DNA of 64,000 nucleotides from Niveispirillum lacus (GTDB taxonomy: Bacteria > Pseudomonadota > Alphaproteobacteria > Azospirillales > Azospirillaceae): contig NZ_NOXU01000029.1 in NCBI RefSeq assembly GCF_002251795.1, positions 248,001 through 312,000 on the forward strand, read 5' to 3'. The notes beneath the pieces were generated by a model. The model did not search any database and was not told the DNA's origin. It worked only from the letters and a program-made list of their open reading frames with translations. This document shows, piece after piece, positions 61,137-64,000 of this stretch. The translations under genes and the position numbers were made by a program. Numbering within the stretch: position 1 is the stretch's first letter; each line of letters opens with the position of its first letter.

Positions 61137-62600
61137 ATGAGAAACAGTACGGTTCCTCTGTCTCGCCGTACAGTCGTCGGTGGCCTGCTGGCCGCCGCCC
61201 CCCTGGTCATCGCGTCGCGCGGTTGGGCCGCTGGCCCCAAAGAGGTGGATATCATCGTTGTCGGTGCCGGTCTGGCCGGCTTGAACGCGGCAATGTTGCT
61301 ACAGGAACAGGGGCTTTCCGTACAGGTGCTTGAGGCATCCGACCGTGTGGGGGGACGCCTGCGCACGGGTCGCGCGGAGGGCTATCAGGCTGAGTTGGGC
61401 GGCAGTGAGGTCGGCGACCTTTACGGACGTGTTCGTGATGCCTGTCAGCGTCTGAATGTCGGTCTGACGAACAAGGCGATCAAAAGCGCTGAAGCCATGT
61501 TCCATATCGATGGCACCACGGTTCTGGCATCCGACTGGTCGGGCTCTGCGGCTAATCACACACGCGGCAGGGAACGGGCCTTTCTGCCTAATATTCTGCA
61601 AAACCGCCTGATGCATGATTGGCTGCCGTTCAAGCAGACCAATGCCTGGCTGCAGCCCGAGAACATGCAGTATGACGTATCCGCAGCGGAGTTCATGCGC
61701 GCCAAGGGTGTGTCAGAGGCGGCTATCCGTCTGGCAGATGTTGATCTGAATGGGTCCAGCCTGGAGGGTGTGTCTGCCCTGTCGATCTTCCGCGATATGG
61801 CCCGTGCCCAGGTAGAAGGCTATGTCGATCCCAACCGGCCACAATACGGGTCAAATTCCGAAGCCGCCCGCAGCTTCATTGTTGGTGGTTCCGATATGTT
61901 GCCCAAAGCCATGGCCGCCAGTCTGAAATCGCCCGTCCGCCTGCACAGTCCCGTATTGGCCATCGACCAGTCGGGGGATAAGGTGAAGGTGCTGCTGGGC
62001 AGCGGTGAGGTGCTGACCAGCCGGTTCGTGGTGGTCGCGGCCCCGTTCAGTGCCGTTGCCCGTATCCGCTTCACCCCGGGCCTGCCCGACGCCCAGGCGG
62101 ATGCGGTCGCAGGCGCACGCTATTCCGCGACAACGCAGTTCCATTTCAAGATCGTCAAACCCTATTGGGAAAAGGACGGCCTGCCGCCATCGATCTGGAG
62201 CAACGCGTCGTTCGAACGGGCCTTTGCCCGCAAGGATCCCGATACGGGCGCCATCGATACCATGATCGTCTGGGTCAATGGCGATGGGGCGACCCGGTGG
62301 GATGACCGCGATACGGACAAGCAGGTGGAACTGGTGCTGTCTGAGCTAGCCCGCATTCGCCCCTCTATGGCCGGCGCCTTGAAGTACCAGTTTGGCTATA
62401 GCTGGGGCCGCAATCCCTATGTCGGTGGCAATAAGCATTTCTATGCTCCCGGCCAGGTAAAGCGGTTTGCCGCCGACATGGGCAAGCCCGCCGGGCGCAT
62501 CCATTTCGCGGGCGAACATCTACGCCGTCTGGAACATGGTATGGAAAGCGCCATGGAAACCGGTGAAGCCGCAGCTATGGAGATCATGGAACGGCTCTGA
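61137..62600 (+). CDS. Flavin-containing amine oxidase with Tat signal
   Basis: The 487-residue protein starts with a Tat-type signal (SRRTVVGGLLAAAPLVIA, twin Arg). The FAD domain follows (IIVVGAGLAGLNAAMLLQ, then RVGGRLRT) and the C-terminal GRIHFAGEHL is the usual FAD-binding end of monoamine-oxidase proteins. It would oxidise an amine or a C-N/C-C bond in the periplasm and is probably co-transcribed with the receptor. The substrate is not evident. Confidence 0.88.
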   Translation: MRNSTVPLSRRTVVGGLLAAAPLVIASRGWAAGPKEVDIIVVGAGLAGLNAAMLLQEQGLSVQVLEASDRVGGRLRTGRAEGYQAELGGSEVGDLYGRVRDACQRLNVGLTNKAIKSAEAMFHIDGTTVLASDWSGSAANHTRGRERAFLPNILQNRLMHDWLPFKQTNAWLQPENMQYDVSAAEFMRAKGVSEAAIRLADVDLNGSSLEGVSALSIFRDMARAQVEGYVDPNRPQYGSNSEAARSFIVGGSDMLPKAMAASLKSPVRLHSPVLAIDQSGDKVKVLLGSGEVLTSRFVVVAAPFSAVARIRFTPGLPDAQADAVAGARYSATTQFHFKIVKPYWEKDGLPPSIWSNASFERAFARKDPDTGAIDTMIVWVNGDGATRWDDRDTDKQVELVLSELARIRPSMAGALKYQFGYSWGRNPYVGGNKHFYAPGQVKRFAADMGKPAGRIHFAGEHLRRLEHGMESAMETGEAAAMEIMERL

Positions 62601-62613
62601 TCGCCAGACCGTT

Positions 62614-62647
62614 GACAGGCCAGACAGCGCGCGCTGTCTGGCCTGTC
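62614..62647. terminator. Perfect 34-bp palindrome between converging genes
   Basis: The stretch is a perfect 15+15 inverted repeat with a 4-base centre (GCGC). It lies between the stops of the amine oxidase (62600) and LysR (62654) genes. No T-run follows it, so it is a candidate bidirectional terminator or a protein-binding palindrome. Confidence 0.65.
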
Positions 62648-62653
62648 TGCGTT

Positions 62654-63565
62654 TCAATCGCTGCTGCTCATAAGGCAGGAACGCATAACGGTCTGGAAAT
62701 CCATCATTTTACGCGCCGGGCTATAATCCCGCCTGGTCACCATGACCAGATCCCATGGCGTGTCAGGCGGATCCACGGGCAACACCACGATGCCCCCGCT
62801 GTGCAGTCGGCTGCGCACCATGATATGGGGTGCCACCCACCAGGAATCCGAACCGGCAACACGCTCAAGGCTCAGATGTGTGGATTCCACGGTTAACGCA
62901 GGGCGCGGAACCCGCATAGTGGCGGCGGCGGCCAACCGCTCAATATAGGCGGCACCGCGCGGATAATTCAGCGTCGCAATCTGCGGATAACCGGCAAGAT
63001 CGTCAAAAGCGATGCGGTCCTTGCCGACAAGCGGATGCCCAGACCGAACCACAATGACATTCCGATCCTGCCCAACCGTTATCTTTCTGACTAGATGGGC
63101 GCTGTTCTCTGCCGGAGCGGTGGAATAGAACAGATCAATGTCGCCCCGCATGAGCAAAGTGCATAGGTACGCGAAATCACCGCGTTCGACCTTGATCGGC
63201 GTGGTCGGGTAGCGCTGCTGGAAGGCGTTCAGCGCCTCCGGGATCACGCTTTCCAGGAAGGTCGGGGTGGCCCCGATGGAGAGTGAGCCGGTGCGCACAT
63301 CGCCTGCGGATGCGACCGCATCATCCAACCGCCGCGCGGCGGCAAGCACTTCCTGTACATAGGGCAGCAGGTATTTCCCCTGCTCTGTCAACACAACGGA
63401 CTGACGGTCACGGTCCATCAGCCGCAGGCCTAATTGGGACTCCAACTGGATGATGCTTTTACTGATGGCCTGCTGTGACAGATTTACCTTCTCTGCCGCC
63501 CGGTGGAAATTCAGGGTTTCCGCAACGACCGCGAAATGGCGCAGAACGCGCAGCCTCATGTCCAT
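62654..63565 (-). CDS. LysR-family transcriptional regulator
   Basis: The 303-residue LysR-type regulator has an N-terminal winged helix (HRAAEKVNLSQQAISKSIIQLESQLGLRLMDR region) and a periplasmic-binding-like effector domain. It is divergent from the aldo/keto reductase at 63813, the classical arrangement for LysR control of the neighbour. The 247-base gap between them should hold the operator; I see no clear T-N11-A palindrome in it. Confidence 0.9.
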   Translation of the reverse strand: MDMRLRVLRHFAVVAETLNFHRAAEKVNLSQQAISKSIIQLESQLGLRLMDRDRQSVVLTEQGKYLLPYVQEVLAAARRLDDAVASAGDVRTGSLSIGATPTFLESVIPEALNAFQQRYPTTPIKVERGDFAYLCTLLMRGDIDLFYSTAPAENSAHLVRKITVGQDRNVIVVRSGHPLVGKDRIAFDDLAGYPQIATLNYPRGAAYIERLAAAATMRVPRPALTVESTHLSLERVAGSDSWWVAPHIMVRSRLHSGGIVVLPVDPPDTPWDLVMVTRRDYSPARKMMDFQTVMRSCLMSSSD

Positions 63566-63776
63566 TCACCGATTTGGTTGTCACGAAAAATGCAATATTT
63601 GTTTCTCTCGCCACACCGATAATCAATACCATGATGTTAGCTTTGAACAACGACGCCTGGGATACAAGCCTGATGTATCTGTCGGCGTTCGATCGCTTCT
63701 TTGGCCGTCACGTTGACGCCTCATGTAGTAGCGCGCCATTCGCTGCCATATTCGCAATCCGTTTATCCACCTCTGA

Positions 63777-64000
<224 letters not shown>

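Overview
The window is GC-rich DNA from a proteobacterium, most likely an alphaproteobacterium. The evidence is the urea-type ABC transporter genes, the paired TonB-dependent receptors and the dense sets of short-chain dehydrogenases, acyl-CoA dehydrogenases and Rieske oxygenases typical of Azospirillaceae or sphingomonads. That placement is inferred from gene content; there is no rRNA or tRNA gene in the window to confirm it.

Region 1 (1-3670) carries the end of a urea ABC transporter operon (urtB partial, urtC, urtD, urtE) followed by a dead IS3-type transposase remnant. Region 2 (3935-12566, minus strand) is the most unusual part: a compact, mostly overlapping operon for a ribosomally made, modified peptide. 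It encodes a 65-residue precursor with a double-Gly leader and a core of five identical Phe-Asp-Leu-Ser units ending Trp-Ser-Arg, a radical SAM/SPASM maturase, a secreted S9 peptidase, a HlyD-type adaptor, a C39-peptidase ABC exporter, a Fic protein and a nucleotidyltransferase. There is no Cys in the precursor, so thioether classes are excluded; a carbon-carbon or similar crosslink on the aromatic residues is the leading inference. Region 3 (12540-14600) is an AT-rich spacer and an intact IS3-family element with a programmed frameshift signal.

Region 4 (14616-18007) is a TetR-controlled acyl-CoA dehydrogenase, phosphotransferase and DUF6285 operon. Region 5 (18027-49909) is a large catabolic regulon: three Rieske oxygenase alpha subunits, a cytochrome P450, a 2Fe-2S ferredoxin, a Rieske ferredoxin, a ferredoxin reductase, two acyl-CoA dehydrogenases, a CoA ligase, a frameshifted enoyl-CoA hydratase, a thiolase with an OB-fold partner, a 2-oxoacid dehydrogenase E1/E2, many SDRs, NTF2-fold and ThuA-like proteins and a TonB receptor. 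At least twelve copies of one inverted repeat (TGAYT-N4-AGTCA) sit on the promoters of almost every operon here, usually next to a TTGAC-type -35 box and 17-bp spacer. One perfect copy lies before a TetR gene (22836-23609), which is therefore the best candidate for the regulator. The gene set suggests CoA-dependent breakdown of a hydrophobic alicyclic compound such as a terpenoid or steroid; the substrate is not proven.

Region 6 (49930-52760) is a graveyard of mobile DNA: IS1380, IS21, IS110 and integrase fragments plus the C-terminal end of a DUF1593 protein. Region 7 (52780-62600) is a second catabolic island: IclR regulator, GPH-type sugar/glycoside symporter, a hydrolase-dehydrogenase fusion, a flavin monooxygenase of the acyl-CoA dehydrogenase fold, a TonB receptor and a Tat-exported flavin amine oxidase. 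The window closes with a LysR regulator and the start of an aldo/keto reductase.
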